A stretch of DNA of 64,000 nt from Amphiura filiformis (GCF_039555335.1 NC_092642.1:20960382-21024381), one strand, 5' to 3'. Counted from the first letter of the stretch, positions 21,379 through 32,165 are shown. Notes: generated by a model from the sequence alone, not told the origin. Numbers and translations: made by a program.

Positions 21379-21901
21379 GGGGTGGTGCAATAATTATGTG
21401 TACCCCGGGGTGGTGAATTATAGGGGGGGGGGGCGCAAAGATTTTTTGGCCTGCGAAAGGGGGGAGCCTTTTTTGGCAGGTCGGCCGGGCTTGTCAACTA
21501 ATTTTTGGCAGGTCAAAAGGGGGTCAAGCGATTTTTGGCAGGTCGAAAAGGGGGGGCAAGCAATTTTTGGCACAGATATTTTGGGTACCATTTTATATTA
21601 AGCCCTAAAAAGGCGTAGGAAAACGTTAGGAACACGTTCAAATATGCAAAATATCCTGCTCGCTGCGCTCGCATTATATGATAAGACAATTTAAGGTTTT
21701 AAATTCGGGTTCCCCAAAATCTTGCATGTGTAAGGGGGGGGGGCAAAGATTTTTTGGCACGTAGAAGGGGGGGAAGGGTTTTTTGGCACGTCGAAGGGGG
21801 GCAAAGATTTTTGGCACGGCCAAAGGGGGGGCAAGCGATTTTGGGCAGACCATTTTGAGAATTCACCACCCCAGGGGTACACATAATTATTGCACCACCC
21901 C
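21379..21901. mobile_element. Harbinger-like MITE (duplicate of 8719-9172, different interior)
   Basis: Same ends and TAA flanks as copy 1 but about 70 bp longer. The G-tract interior (about 21420-21560) has extra and rearranged TTTTTGGCAGG-type units. Confidence 0.82.
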
Positions 21902-22362
21902 TAAGCAGCCAAGATGCTAAGTGAAATTTCATTCATTTTACCTCAGTATTTCGGCTTACAATAACCAGACAACCTTCTTGACAGTGTTATTTGTATTATT
22001 CCATATTTAGCAAATAACAAAAAAATAAAACTGGACCAAAATCGTACATTGTTGTTGCTTTAAAGCAGCATTAACCATTTCACTTGCACCATCACATTGC
22101 TTTTATTTAGACTTGTTAAACAATTTGGGTGAAAGAATTAACTTTATTTTGTAATGTTCTGAAATATTGTACCGATGTTATAGTTGGCTTACGTTACCTT
22201 CATGCATTTGACAAAAATATGTGTACTTTCGTATACCTCTCCTTTTACTGTGAGAGATATATGGTGAAAAGAAGAAAAAATCCAATCAAACTCGATCTGC
22301 CTTGCATTAGTTATATCGAGAGTTGGGATAAGGAGGCTGCCTTTTCTTTGTTCTTATCAATT
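21902..22362. other. Shared upstream block (duplicate of 9173-9632)
   Basis: Carries the same doubtful 85-codon frame (22129-22386) and leads into the upstream module. Confidence 0.4.
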
Positions 22363-22510
22363 GGCGTCGATAAGACACCGTACTGAAGGAAACACGTCCT
22401 GGGTCATATCGTCATAGCCTCGTGATTTCTGCATGATGATTTGCGTGATCTGTCGTGCTTATATGTGGTCTAGACGGTCGAATGTTGCAATTTGGCGTCA
22501 TTCGATGTGA
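22363..22510 (+). promoter_or_regulatory. Conserved upstream module before the gene at 23615
   Basis: Same module as elsewhere, but about 1.25 kb before the ATG because a repeat-filled stretch (about 22520-23400) separates them. Confidence 0.45.
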
Positions 22511-22751
22511 ATATATTTTTGCTGAACCAGGAAATGGTATCAGCCTATTATGAGTGAATGTTACTAGGTTACTAGCTTACTAACTCACTAACCATTTGGT
22601 CTGAAATGGACATATCTCGAAATGCCACGAAGGTATGACCCCATGAGTGGTGTCATATGAAAGAGGAAAACATAAAGAATATAATAAAAATATTTCCAAA
22701 TGTCAGAGATCATCCAGGGGTCACAGGGGTCAAAAAAAGGTAATTTTAACC

Positions 22752-23115
22752 AAAAATGCTCCGATTGAGCTTAAATTTAAATGCAATGATCCTTATGACA
22801 TTCTAAACATGTTTAAAACATTTAAAGGTCATTAAGGGGTCATAAAGGGGCCAAAGGTCAAGGTTTTCAAAATGCTCAAATTGAGCTGAAATTTAAATGC
22901 AATGATCCTTATGACATTCTAAACATGTTTAAAACATTTAAAGGTCATTAAGGGGTCATAAAGGGCCAAAGGTCAAGGTTTTCAAAATGCTCAAATTGAG
23001 CTGAAATTTAAATGCAATGATCCTTATGACATTCTTAACATGTTTGAAATATTTTAAAATTCATTTAAGGTCATTAAGGGGGTCATACAGAGGTCAAACG
23101 TCAAGTTTTCAAAAT
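22752..23115 (+). repeat. About 115-bp tandem repeat at the duplication end
   Basis: Three units begin at about 22754, 22869 and 22984, each with ATGCTC..ATTGAGC, AATGCAATGATCCTTATGAC, AACATGTTT and GGTCATTAAGGGG. The third is diverged at its end. Small open frames here are products of the repeat. The array starts where the similarity to copy 1 stops. Confidence 0.8.
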
Positions 23116-23614
23116 GCCAGCTTTCCACGATCAAGGTATATTAAAACAGCAATTAATGAAACAGTCTTATTAAAATTAATACTATCCAGCACAGTATTGC
23201 TGCTTGATCAGATCGTCACAGTCATCCGCCTAACTTACCTCGTGCCCTTACGAGGTTTATTTTATATTCTTTACTTTTCCTCTTTCATTAACACCACTCG
23301 GGCAGTCATACCTTTGTAGCATTTCGAGATTATGTCCATTACAGACTCCGGGTGACAGTGGTATAGGCCTACCACAATATACTGCAGAAACCACATGGTT
23401 CAGCTATGGTGCGGTTATCGCTCTAGTTAAATTGTAATAATTTGCAGATTGAACCCAAAGAAATTTGTGGAACTACTACTACAGCTACAGGGATTAAACA
23501 TTATTGTTGTGTTTGAAAAATAATAGAAATACTACTGTATGTATTATATATTGGATGGTGAAGATCTGCAATTAATAGCACATTGATCTACTCGTATCCA
23601 GTAGAATTGGCAAA
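23116..23614. other. 5' flank of the gene at 23615
   Basis: 23116-23430 is unrecognised. From about 23430 it matches the immediate 5' flanks of the other B-type genes (TTGTAATAATTTGCAGATTG, CTGTATG, TCGTATCCAGTAGAATTGG). Confidence 0.5.
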
Positions 23615-24271
23615 ATGGCTGAAATCGTCAAGCTTAATGTTGGAGGTGTTATTTACACTACATCCCTGTCAACATTGACTAAATATCACAACTCTATGCT
23701 CGGTTCCATGTTCAGTGGACGCGTACCAACAACGAAAGATGAACACGGTAACTATTGGATCGATAGCAATGGGGAAATATTCCGCTATGTGCTGGAATTC
23801 TTACGGCGTGGTTGCCTGGTGGTTCCAGATCATTTTCAGGAGTTTGAACTTCTGGAAAAAGATGCTGATTTTTATCAGATTCCTGAATTATCCGAAGCAG
23901 TGAAAGCAAGAAGGTGTGCACAATATGGGAACCAGGCCACTGAAGAACGTCTTGTAGTCAAAATTAAAATGGATGTGTCGGTATATAACGACCACTTGTT
24001 GCAAATCTTTGGTTCAAAAGATGCAATTGGTAGATTACAATTGACCCTTCATCAGTATCAACGCGAACAAGTCAATAAGATGAAATGTGGTGAAAGCAGC
24101 ATCGTAATTAAGAAATATCGTCCCCTTATTCTTCCACTGGCTGCCTTGAAACTTGAACTGCTCAATTTAGGCTTCAATATGTGTCAGGATATACCTGATG
24201 ATGTGCCCGAATCAGACCCGCAGGAAGTGTTTGGACAAACTTATACATACTGGTGTATGAAACAAAAGTAA
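23615..24271 (+). CDS. KCTD-like BTB protein, type B
   Basis: Complete single-exon gene, 218 codons, start in CAAAATGG. BTB/T1 domain at residues 1-95 with LNVGGVIYTTS, SMLGSMFSGRVPTTKD and FRYVLEFLRRG, then EKDADFYQIPEL. The C-terminal domain has LLQIFGSKDAIGRLQ and LPLAALKLELLNLGFNMCQ and ends TYTYWCMKQK, the family ending. It is very close to the copies at 6131 and 18789 but lacks their 24-bp repeat and both of their 1-nt indels, so it is the best reference for this subtype. AATAAA at 24537-24542, then a short 76-bp array. Cullin-3 adaptor function is a family-based inference. Confidence 0.88.
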   Translation: MAEIVKLNVGGVIYTTSLSTLTKYHNSMLGSMFSGRVPTTKDEHGNYWIDSNGEIFRYVLEFLRRGCLVVPDHFQEFELLEKDADFYQIPELSEAVKARRCAQYGNQATEERLVVKIKMDVSVYNDHLLQIFGSKDAIGRLQLTLHQYQREQVNKMKCGESSIVIKKYRPLILPLAALKLELLNLGFNMCQDIPDDVPESDPQEVFGQTYTYWCMKQK

Positions 24272-24536
24272 TTGGCAGTGTCAGTGGAAAATCGTGCTAC
24301 AAGTGAGTGGCATCTCGAGGTACTGAAGACCTCCGGTGAATTTTAATAATGAGGATTTTAACTTCTTTGCGGTCATTTCTTTAAACATCAAAATGGTGGA
24401 TTTTAGAATTAAATTATAACATAAAAATGATGCTGTTAATTCAATCCTGGGGAATGTGACATAAGTTTATCTCATGGCTCTGATTGTCTAGACCTGCTTT
24501 TTCCCAAGAATTTGAATTATGCTTTAATACGATACC

Positions 24537-24542
24537 AATAAA
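24537..24542 (+). terminator. Candidate polyadenylation signal AATAAA
   Basis: AATAAA 266 bp after the stop at 24271, in the same context (GATACCAATAAAGCTATT) as after the sister genes. Confidence 0.5.
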
Positions 24543-24637
24543 GCTATTATCTCGCTAAAGTGCTCGGATAGCAACGTTTGCATAGTGTTTTTCTGGGACA
24601 TGAGAGCACATCAGACATATGAATTCTGAATACGGGA

Positions 24638-25105
24638 TCATAGTAATATAAAACAATGGTTTATTAAAGATAAAGAGAGTTCATAACACAATGCCGGTCT
24701 ACCAGCAATTGGATCATAGTAACATAAAACAACGGTTTGTTAAAGATAAAGAGAGTTCATAACACTATGCCGGTCTACCAGCAATTGGATCATGTAGTAA
24801 CATAAAACAATGGTTTGTTAAAGATAAAGAGAGTTCCTAACTCAATGCTGGTCTACCAACAATTGGATCATAGTAACATTAAACAATGGTTTATGCAAGA
24901 TAAAGAGAGTTCATAACACAATGCCGGTCTACCAGCAATTGGATCATAGTAACGTAAAACAATGGTTTATTAAAGATAAAGAGAGTTCATAACACTATGC
25001 CGGTCTGCCAGCAATTGGATCATAGTAACATAAAACAATGGTTTATCAAAGACAAAGAAAATTCATAACACAGTGTCTGAATAACAGGATTTGGATCATA
25101 GTAAC
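24638..25105 (+). repeat. 76-bp minisatellite, short array
   Basis: About six recognisable units plus two decayed ones to about 25230. A 3-bp insertion occurs near 24794 and a substitution in the TTTATT word near 24890. It lies in the same place relative to its gene as the longer arrays at 7197 and 19857. Confidence 0.85.
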
Positions 25106-25704
25106 ATACAATAATAGTTTATTAAAGCCACAGTCATGACAGTGAGCTCATAACACAATATCTGAATACCAGTTACTGGATCCTTGTAACATAAAACAAT
25201 GGGGTTTTTTTAAGACAAAGAGGGTTCAATATTGTTTGCATTAGTACTTTGAATTGGATACGATTTCATAATAAATACATCAATGTCTTGCGTTTATGAA
25301 ATATTTTCTTAATCATCCGCAATTCCGCATCGCAATCTGTCGATATGCATCGTTCTGTTTCTCTCTCTCTCCCTCTAGAATATTTGTGCGCCCATGGCGT
25401 ATTTTGACTTCTATTTTGGATTCAGTTACTCTTACGACCCATTATTCAAAATCGCGCACTGTGATTTGTTAAAACACGTCACATGAGAGCCCATTATTCT
25501 GCAATAATGGGTCAAGCGCCGTAACACATTCTACGCACAGCATTACGCTTGATTGCGCGTGTAATATTTCCGCGATACGCGCTGTCACTTACGCGTACGC
25601 GCGCCTCCTTGATTTTTTTTCAATGAGGGAAATTTATTCAGTATATAAAGGCCTCCAGCCCTAAAATACATTGTAAATTACATAAACAATATTAACGTAT
25701 ACAT

Positions 25705-26181
25705 CTACTGACGAAAGTATAATATATCTCTCTTCTTACATGCATTAAATAGATATTTACACAGATTTTTCAAGATCCTGCTATCAGAAGTCTGCATGAA
25801 TTGGCAATACTTCAGTTCAGATGGGTTTTCACGATAGTATCTAGGATTAAAACGTTGCCGCTCATTCCTAAAATAATCACACACTAGAACAAAATGCAGT
25901 TCATCTTCGACCAATCCAGACTCACATAATTTACAGAGACGTTCATCGCGTGGTATACCTTCATATCTTCCTACAACTACTTCCAAATTCAAACTACGCA
26001 GTCGGAGTTTAGTCAACAAAATCTTCATCATAACATTTTCAATTATAAATAAATACTTTTCACATATGATCTCAGTCTTAAAGATTGAATAATATTTTAA
26101 CTTAGAATTAGTACGCATAGACTCATCAAAACGTTGTAGTTCTATGTCTGTACAACGTTGCTTAAAAAGTGAAGTAAACAA
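25705..26181 (-). pseudogene. C-terminal end of a non-LTR retrotransposon polyprotein
   Basis: A 158-codon frame with the LINE C-terminal pattern LRLRSLNLEVVVGRYEGIPR followed by ERLCKLCESGLVEDELHFVL and VCDYFRNER, i.e. a Cys-x2-Cys...His...Cys zinc-binding motif found after the reverse transcriptase in many LINEs. No polymerase or endonuclease domain remains, so it is a truncated relic. The clade cannot be set from this piece. Confidence 0.65.
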
Positions 26182-26250
26182 CTTAAAATATTTGTGCCAA
26201 AAAAGGATATTTTCTCTTTAATTAAATCGCACTATTTTCTGGTAATAGAA

Positions 26251-26417
26251 TAGAAATAAAGGGTGCAGCATTATCCTTTACACGCAGATATAAATGTGTC
26301 CTCGGCAGAAAAACGTTTAAATAATGGGTTCGGCTGCGCCTCACCCATTATTTACGTTTTTACTGCCTCGGACACATTATTTGGGTGTAAAGGATAATGC
26401 ATTACCCTTTATTTCTT
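26251..26417. mobile_element. Palindromic MITE, about 170 bp
   Basis: AGAAATAAAGGGT at the left pairs with ACCCTTTATTTCTT at the right. The arms continue through CATTATCCTTTACAC, TGTCC..GGCAG and AATAATGGGT, so nearly the whole element is one imperfect hairpin. Confidence 0.7.
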
Positions 26418-26458
26418 AAATTAATGTTTTGATAAGAGATTTTAATGCCTTATGTTAA

Positions 26459-27082
26459 GGGAAGGGGTATGAACGTTTGGACAGTATTTATTGTGGGACA
26501 TTAGAGCACATCAGACATATCGAATTGCATTCTGAATACGAAGAATGTCATTCTGATATCAAATAATTTTAATTTTTGAAATTCGCAATGTAATACACAT
26601 TTTATGGCAAATCATTAAAATTGATATATCTGATGATTTATACTTAACGTGTATGTAGATGGGATGAAAAGCCGACGATCAATTGAAAATTTTGACCTTT
26701 CGTATTGAAGATATGGATTTTTTTCCCCAAAACACCAAAACAAATTAGGTCTTTTTGGGACAAAAATCCATATCTTCAATATGAAAGGTCAAAATTTTCA
26801 ATTGATCGTCGGCTTTTCCTCCCAGCTACATACACTTTAAGAATATATCATTAGATTTATAAAATTTACTTCGAGAACTGTTATATATCAAAAATTTGAA
26901 AAATATCAATTTTTTATAATTTGTCATAAAATTTGTATTATATAGTGATTTTCAAAAAATGAAAATCATTTGATATCAGAAAGACATGCTTCGTATTCAG
27001 AATGCAATTCGATACGTCTGAGGTGCTCTCATGTCCCACAAAAAATACTGTCGAAACGCCATAAACGCTCATTCTAGATCCC
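26459..27082. mobile_element. piggyBac-like fold-back MITE, TTAA target site
   Basis: A 624-bp element with GGGA..TCCC ends, flanked by TTAA at 26455-26458 and 27083-27086. The related spacers at about 2299 and 8683 have a single TTAA at this point. The arms are inverse copies over most of the length: outer arms share TGGGACAT.AGAGCAC and GAATTGCATTCTGAATACGA, and inner arms share GACGATCAATTGAAAATTTT, leaving only a small loop near 26735-26760. A TTAA duplication is typical of piggyBac elements. No transposase. Confidence 0.82.
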
Positions 27083-27580
27083 TTAAGACATTAATTTCAA
27101 AGATACTAAGTGAAATTTCCTTCATTTTACCTCAGTATTTCGGCTTACAATAACCAGACAACCTTCTTGACAGTGTTATTAGTATTATTCCATTTTAGCA
27201 AAGAACAAAAAAAATGAAACTTGACAAAAATCGTACATTATTATGGCTTTAAAGCAGCAATAACCATTCACTTGCACCATCACATTACTTTGATTTAGAC
27301 TTGTGAAACAATTTGGGTGAAAGAATTAACTTCATTTTGTAATGTTCTGAAATATTGTACCGATGTTATAGTTGCTTTACGTTACCTTCATGCATTACGT
27401 CCCCGGATTACGTCATTGACAAAAATATGTGTACTTTCGTATACCTCTCCTTTTACTATAATAGATATATGGTGAAAAGAAGAAAAAATCCAATCAAACG
27501 CGATCTGCCTTGCATTAGTAATATCGAGGATTGGGATAAGGAGGCCGCCTTTTCTTATCATGTGCTGATAAACATAATTT
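27083..27580. other. Shared upstream block
   Basis: Equivalent of 9173-9632 without the MITE. The doubtful small frame at 27355-27591 shares the KRRKNPIKRDLPCIS core. No supported gene. Confidence 0.4.
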
Positions 27581-27722
27581 GGCGTCGATAGGGCACCGTA
27601 TTGAAGGAAACACGTTCTGGGTCATAACCTCATGATTTCTGCATGATGACTTGCGTGACCCGTCGTGCTTATATGTTGTCTAGACGGTCGAATGTTGCAA
27701 TTTGGCGTCATTCGCTGTTATG
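27581..27722 (+). promoter_or_regulatory. Conserved upstream module before 27920
   Basis: Same module, 340 bp before the ATG at 27920, with GGCGTCGATA, GGAAACACG..CTGGGTCAT and CTAGACGGTCGAATG. Confidence 0.5.
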
Positions 27723-27919
27723 TGAATATATTTTTAAATTGTAATAATTTAAAGATTGAACCCAAAGAAATTTGTGGAACTAGGGGGCCTACTACTACAG
27801 CTACAGGAATTAAACATTATTGTTGTGTTTGAAAAATAACTGTATGTATTATATATTGGATGGTGAAGATCTGCAATTAATAGCACATTGATCTACTCGT
27901 ATCCAGTAGAATTGGCAAA

Positions 27920-28596
27920 ATGGCTGAAATCGTCAAGCTTAATGTTGGAGGTATTATTTACACTACATCAGCTTACATCCCTGTCAACATTGACTAAATA
28001 TCACAACTCTATGCTCGGTACTATGTTCAGTGGACGCTTACCAACAACGAAAGATGAACACGGTAACTATTGGATCGATAGCAATGGGGAAATATTCCGC
28101 TATGTGCTGGAATTTTTACGACGTGGTTGTCTGATGGTTCCTGATCATTTTCAGGATTTTGAAATCTTGGAAAAAAGAGGCTGATTTTTATCAGATCCCT
28201 GAATTAACCAAGGTAGTTAAAACAGAAAGGCGTAAACGATATGGGAGTCAGGATGACACAGAGAATGGACCAAGGCAGTACATTGCAGTGAAATTCAATG
28301 TGACTGGATCTGCTAACGATAGAGTGCAAATATTTGCACACCCAGATCAAATCGCAGAGTTACGATATTCATTTGATCCGTACGAAATATTAGGTACCAA
28401 TGAAGTCGAAGTTAACAGAAACAACATTTTAATTAAGAATTATAATAATTACTACCTTCCTCTGGTTGCACTGAAAGTTGAAATACTTAATTTAGGCTTC
28501 AGCATTTGTCAGCATATGTGTGATGACATGGAGAGTCAAGAGGCAACGAACACGTTATGGTTTACTAAAAGAAATGATTCTCAAGATACTATGTAA
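27920..28596 (+). pseudogene. KCTD-like BTB gene with two frame disruptions
   Basis: ATG in CAAAATGG, then the MAEIVKLNVGG start. A 10-bp insertion (about 27969-27980, a near-repeat of CTTACATC/CTACATC) breaks the frame inside the BTB domain. The frame is recovered from TLTKYHNSMLGTMFSG through FRYVLEFLRRG, then broken again by an extra A in GAAAAAAGAGG near 28174. From 28177 the rest is open: EADFYQIPELTKVVKTERRK, a distinct C-terminal domain (QYIAVKF, LVALKVEILNLGFSICQ) and TAA at 28596. Apart from these two events it looks healthy, so it may be recently dead or carry sequence errors; the 10-bp insertion argues for real damage. Confidence 0.78.
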
Positions 28597-29168
28597 CAAA
28601 TGAAAAAAAAAAGACCCCGGAACAGACCAGAATTGTAAGGAGTTAATTCATTACATTTGCCGATGGTCAAGTGGCGACTTCGCCGAGCCCTGTTCTTATG
28701 CTGCTTTTACTATTCAGTCTCTGCATATGAATGTGTAATTGCTAAAAGATAGTCATCATTTAAACTTAAAGGCCCCTGGTGGATTTTAATCATATGGATT
28801 CTAATTTCTAGATGTCTTCTGTATGAGACAAGACCCTATTGACATGGTTTAGTACACAAAATGGGCCAACGTTCTGTCGCTGGATAAATTACACATTTTT
28901 TTCGTGGAAATCAAGTTCAACCCATTTTCACCAGCAATGCATTATGGGTAAAACCCACAAAATCCTTCCAGAAAGAAGAAATCGTACCGACCTTTTTCAC
29001 ATGTTTTTCATAGTTAATTAAAGCTACTTTGAGCTCATAACACTATGTCTGGATACCAGCAACTAACTGGATCCTAAAACAATGGGGGTTTTAAAAGACA
29101 AAGATGGTTCAATATTGTTTGCATTAGTTATTTGACTTGAATACGATTTCACAATAAATTAAACATAA
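28597..29168. other. 3' flank and spacer
   Basis: Non-coding. One decayed 76-bp unit at about 29030-29115 (CTATGTCTGGATACCAGCAA). No gene seen. Confidence 0.5.
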
Positions 29169-29310
29169 TTTGGCGTCGATAAGACACCGTAGTGAAGGAA
29201 ACACGTCCTGGGTCATGATGATTTGTGCATGATGATATATATTGCGTGATGTCACGAACCGTTATATGCTGTCTTGACGGTCGAATGCTGCAATTTGAGG
29301 TAATTCGCTA
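29169..29310 (+). promoter_or_regulatory. Conserved upstream module before 30131
   Basis: The module is present but two MITEs have been inserted between it and the ATG, pushing it about 960 bp upstream. Confidence 0.45.
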
Positions 29311-29346
29311 CGTGAATATTTAAAATTGTAATAATTTGCAGATTTA

Positions 29347-29604
29347 TGGAGCGATCGTTATTTATGGCAAGGGGGATGGGTAAATTTAGGGGGGAACACG
29401 AATTTTTTTGTGGTCTTGAGGGGGGAACCTGACATTTTTTAGTTGAACCAGGAGGGGGGATTGTTAAATTTTAAATGGAGAACATTGGGAAAACAAGGGG
29501 GAACGCGAAAATTTTGAGCGGACGCGAGGGGGGAACGCAAATTTTTTGTCGATATTTTTGCCAAAACACCCATTCCCCCCGTGCCGTAAATAACGATCGG
29601 TCCC
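29347..29604. mobile_element. MITE with CGATCGTTATTTA ends
   Basis: The ends TGGAGCGATCGTTATTTA and TAAATAACGATCGGTCCC are inverse copies, flanked by TTA (29344-29346, 29605-29607). Sister promoters (for example 23450-23470) run GCAGATTGAACCCAAA without it. The interior is G-rich with AATTTTT words. The 3-bp TTA suggests a Harbinger-like target site, less clean than at 29711. Confidence 0.65.
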
Positions 29605-29710
29605 TTAGTGAACCCAAATAAATTTTGGGAACTACTACTACAAGGATTAATATTATTGTTAGAAATACTACTGTATGTGCATGTATTGGATGGTGAAGAT
29701 CTGCAATTAA

Positions 29711-30088
29711 GGCCGGGTAAAAAAACAAACATGTTTCTCGTCCGCGCCCTCCTCATTTTTTTGAAGATTTTTCAAATTTCTTTTTATTTTGTAAACTTTC
29801 AGTTATAACTTGTAGAAAAAGATTTTACGGTTTTGTAAATGCATAATACATCATTTAAGAAGAGTTTATAGGCCTAGTTTGTGATCACTAGAGGGGTCTA
29901 CCTCTCAAAACAATAAAATAAAAAGGGCCTCCTCCTTTTTCTCAGATATCAATGTGTATGTCGAATACCCGAAACATTGTGCCAAATACAGGTATTTAGC
30001 ATCGTTTTCCAATAAAAAATAAAAAGCCCCTCATTCTCCTAATTTTTAAAAACCCGGACGAGAAACATGTTTTTATTTTTACTTGGCC
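29711..30088. mobile_element. MITE with TAA target-site duplication, 43 bp before a gene start
   Basis: The ends GGCCGGGTAAAAAAAC and TTTTTACTTGGCC, with the inner AAACATGTTTCTCGTCCG against CGGACGAGAAACATGTTT, are inverse copies. TAA flanks both sides (29708-29710, 30089-30091). The sister gene flank at 23570 reads GCAATTAATAGCAC with a single TAA and no element. Confidence 0.85.
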
Positions 30089-30130
30089 TAATAGCACATT
30101 GATCTACTCGTATCCAGTAGAATTGGCAAA

Positions 30131-30808
30131 ATGGCTGAAATCGTCAAGCTTAATGTTGGAGGTGTTATTTACACTACATCCCTGTCAACACTGACTAAAT
30201 ACCCAAACTCTATGCTCGGTACTATGTTCAGTGGACGCTTACCAACAACGAAAGATGAACACGGTAACTATTGGATCGATGCTAATGGCCAGATATTTGG
30301 ATATGTGCTTGAATCCGGGGCTTGAATTCTTACGGCGTGGTTGCCTGGTGGTTCCAGATCATTTTCAGGAGTTTGATCTTCTGGAAAAAGATGCTGATTT
30401 TTATCTGATCACTGGATTGACCGAAGCAGTGAATGCAAGAAGATGTGCACAATATGGGAACCAGGCCACTGAAGAACACCTTCTAGTCAAAATTAAAATG
30501 GAATGTTCGATAAGAAAAGTACTTTCGACAGATCGAGAGCATTATACGCCAAATCATGTGTTGCAAATCTTTGGTTCAAAAGATGCAATTGGTAGATTAC
30601 ATACAATTGATCCTTTCTCAGTATCAACGCGAAGACGTTAATAAGATGAAATGTGGTGAAAGCAACATATCGTCCCCGTATTCTTCCCGTGGTTGTCTTG
30701 AAACTTGAACTGCTCAATTTAGGCTTCAATGTGTGTCAGGATATACCTGATGATGTGACATTTCGAAATGGAGGAGCATACACATACTGGTTTACGAAGC
30801 ACAAATAA
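30131..30808 (+). pseudogene. KCTD-like BTB gene, several frame disruptions
   Basis: Starts MAEIVKLNVGGVIYTTS as in the other copies. After GQIFGYVLE a 13-bp insertion (around 30313-30326, creating a second CTTGAAT) ends the frame at 30325. The remaining BTB part continues in another frame (EFLRRGCLVVPDHFQEF). Further indels near 30602 and 30655-30670 destroy the C-terminal domain, though VVVLKLELLNLGFNVCQ-like sequence and a family-type end (YTYWFTKHK, TAA at 30806-30808) are visible. It lies just behind two inserted MITEs. Confidence 0.8.
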
Positions 30809-30856
30809 TTGGCAGTGGACAAGTGGGACATGATTATTAGCTATTATTCCGATTGA

Positions 30857-31050
30857 AAAACTGTGCGAACGATTCCAGGCGTATTCACGAATAGACAAAG
30901 ATGGCAACAAGGTACAGATTCATTACACTTTCTCCGATGTTCATTTTGTGATATCTCCGTATAGTCCCGGGCGTATAATCAATATCATTTACCCAAAACT
31001 GTTTTGATGCAGGCGATCATAAAACATATACATATACAACACTAAGAAAT
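30857..31050 (+). pseudogene. Type A KCTD-like gene fragment
   Basis: AAACTGTGCGAACGATTCC through the CTCCGATG and ATATCTCCGTAT words matches codons of the type A gene around 12656-12800, with a short insertion (GTCCCGGGCGTATA) near 30964. It starts 48 bp after the end of the previous pseudogene, so a B-type end and a type A middle are now joined. The flank after 31050 matches 4906 onward. Confidence 0.75.
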
Positions 31051-31293
31051 GTATACTTTATATGCTTTGATTTTATTCAGAAATCAAGCCAGTAAAAACT
31101 ATCTTCTGAAATCGTGTAATATTCCATCCTTCAATTCTCTGCTGTCACAAGACTCCTGCACCAGGACTGTAAGAACATAACTCTTAATAATTCGTAGTGG
31201 AGGTCAACATTGAACATAAGTGTCGTTTTTCACACTGTAACTGTAAACCCAATGAAACAAGCAGTTGTTTTATATTAAAGGTATTCCAAAGTA

Positions 31294-32165
31294 CATGATG
31301 CAGTCATGTCTACAGTAGAATTCATTTCGACCTTTGCAGGACTTAAACCCCATTTAAAGCTATTAAACCAAGATAACACTCATTGAAACAGCTCAACTGA
31401 TTAAATCGGATCTTCTCTGGTTGTGCACATGTGTCTGTTTTATATGTGCGGTATCGCTGAGCTGCTATAATACAGCTTCAGTTGGGTAACCGATTATAAA
31501 GGAAATGCAAGGAAACAATGGTATGTGGACCTTTGTTCACGAAATGAGACAATGGCCTGCTTTTTGTTAACCAGCATTCTTGAAAATGAGCAACATAATG
31601 ATTGTTGACTTAACACGGTTTGGAAATAATTTCTTCATATTTTTGGTGTTATCTGTCGTTTACATATCCTTCCTAAAACACAAAAGTGCGACTATTTCCA
31701 AACACCTAAATTAGCTAAAAATTTAGGACATGTTACAAAACTATATTTTCTAGAATTTCATAGAATACTTTAAATGTAGCTTGTACCGTTTTTTTGTTGC
31801 ATCCTTCAGAACGGAGCGGTCCGTTACTAATATAGCTCAATATTTTCGGTTAAATCTCCATTCAATTAACACGGGGAGTTGGCTAGCTATGAGCTAGCTA
31901 TGCCTTGCCCTCACTCATAATCTACGAAAGTGCGACTATTTCTGAACATCTAACCTAGCTGTAATTTTAGGTCATGTTAGAGAAATATATTTGCTAGAAG
32001 TTTGGAGAATACTTTAAATATTGGCCGGTTATTTTTCACACAGTGATCATAACTAGGCAAATGCAATATACTTCTAACATACACTATTTGTAAAGGTCGC
32101 GCGTCAATGGTGAGAGCACTGTGTATTGTGTATAGGAAAACGGACAGTAACTTAACTGCAGTATG
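31294..32165. mobile_element. Dispersed DNA element, about 870 bp
   Basis: The same sequence occurs in inverse orientation at 48554-50886, where another transposon interrupts it. Its ends carry related inverse words (CATGATGCAGTCATGTCTAC and, inverted, CATACTGCAGTTA..TTACTGTC). The homologous spacers at about 5150 and 17808 read CCAAAGTCGAGGC without it. It also has an internal AGTGCGACTATTTC.AAACA/GAACA repeat (31687, 31929). Non-coding. Confidence 0.8.

Larger units (their letters stand above)
12658..22754. repeat. Segmental duplication, copy 2
   Basis: Near-identical counterpart of 1-10024. Differences are concentrated in homopolymers (for example 16003-16041), a short substituted stretch near 16205-16235 and the interior of the MITE at 21379. 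The match ends inside GGTAATTTTAACCAAA, after which a 115-bp tandem repeat follows here and a fold-back element follows in copy 1. Confidence 0.95.
25421..26417. mobile_element. Composite insertion: LINE end fragment plus hairpin MITE
   Basis: In the related spacers (about 2258 and 8633) TTCTA.TTTGG/TAATTA runs straight into TGTCTTGATAAGAG. Here about 1 kb separates them. The left part (25435-25620) is CpG-rich with ACCCATTATT words; the middle holds a minus-strand LINE remnant; the right part is a palindromic MITE. Confidence 0.6.

Noticed and set aside
22647-23319. Frames of 62 and 100 codons before the gene at 23615
   Set aside because: Produced by the 115-bp tandem repeat; no family resemblance.
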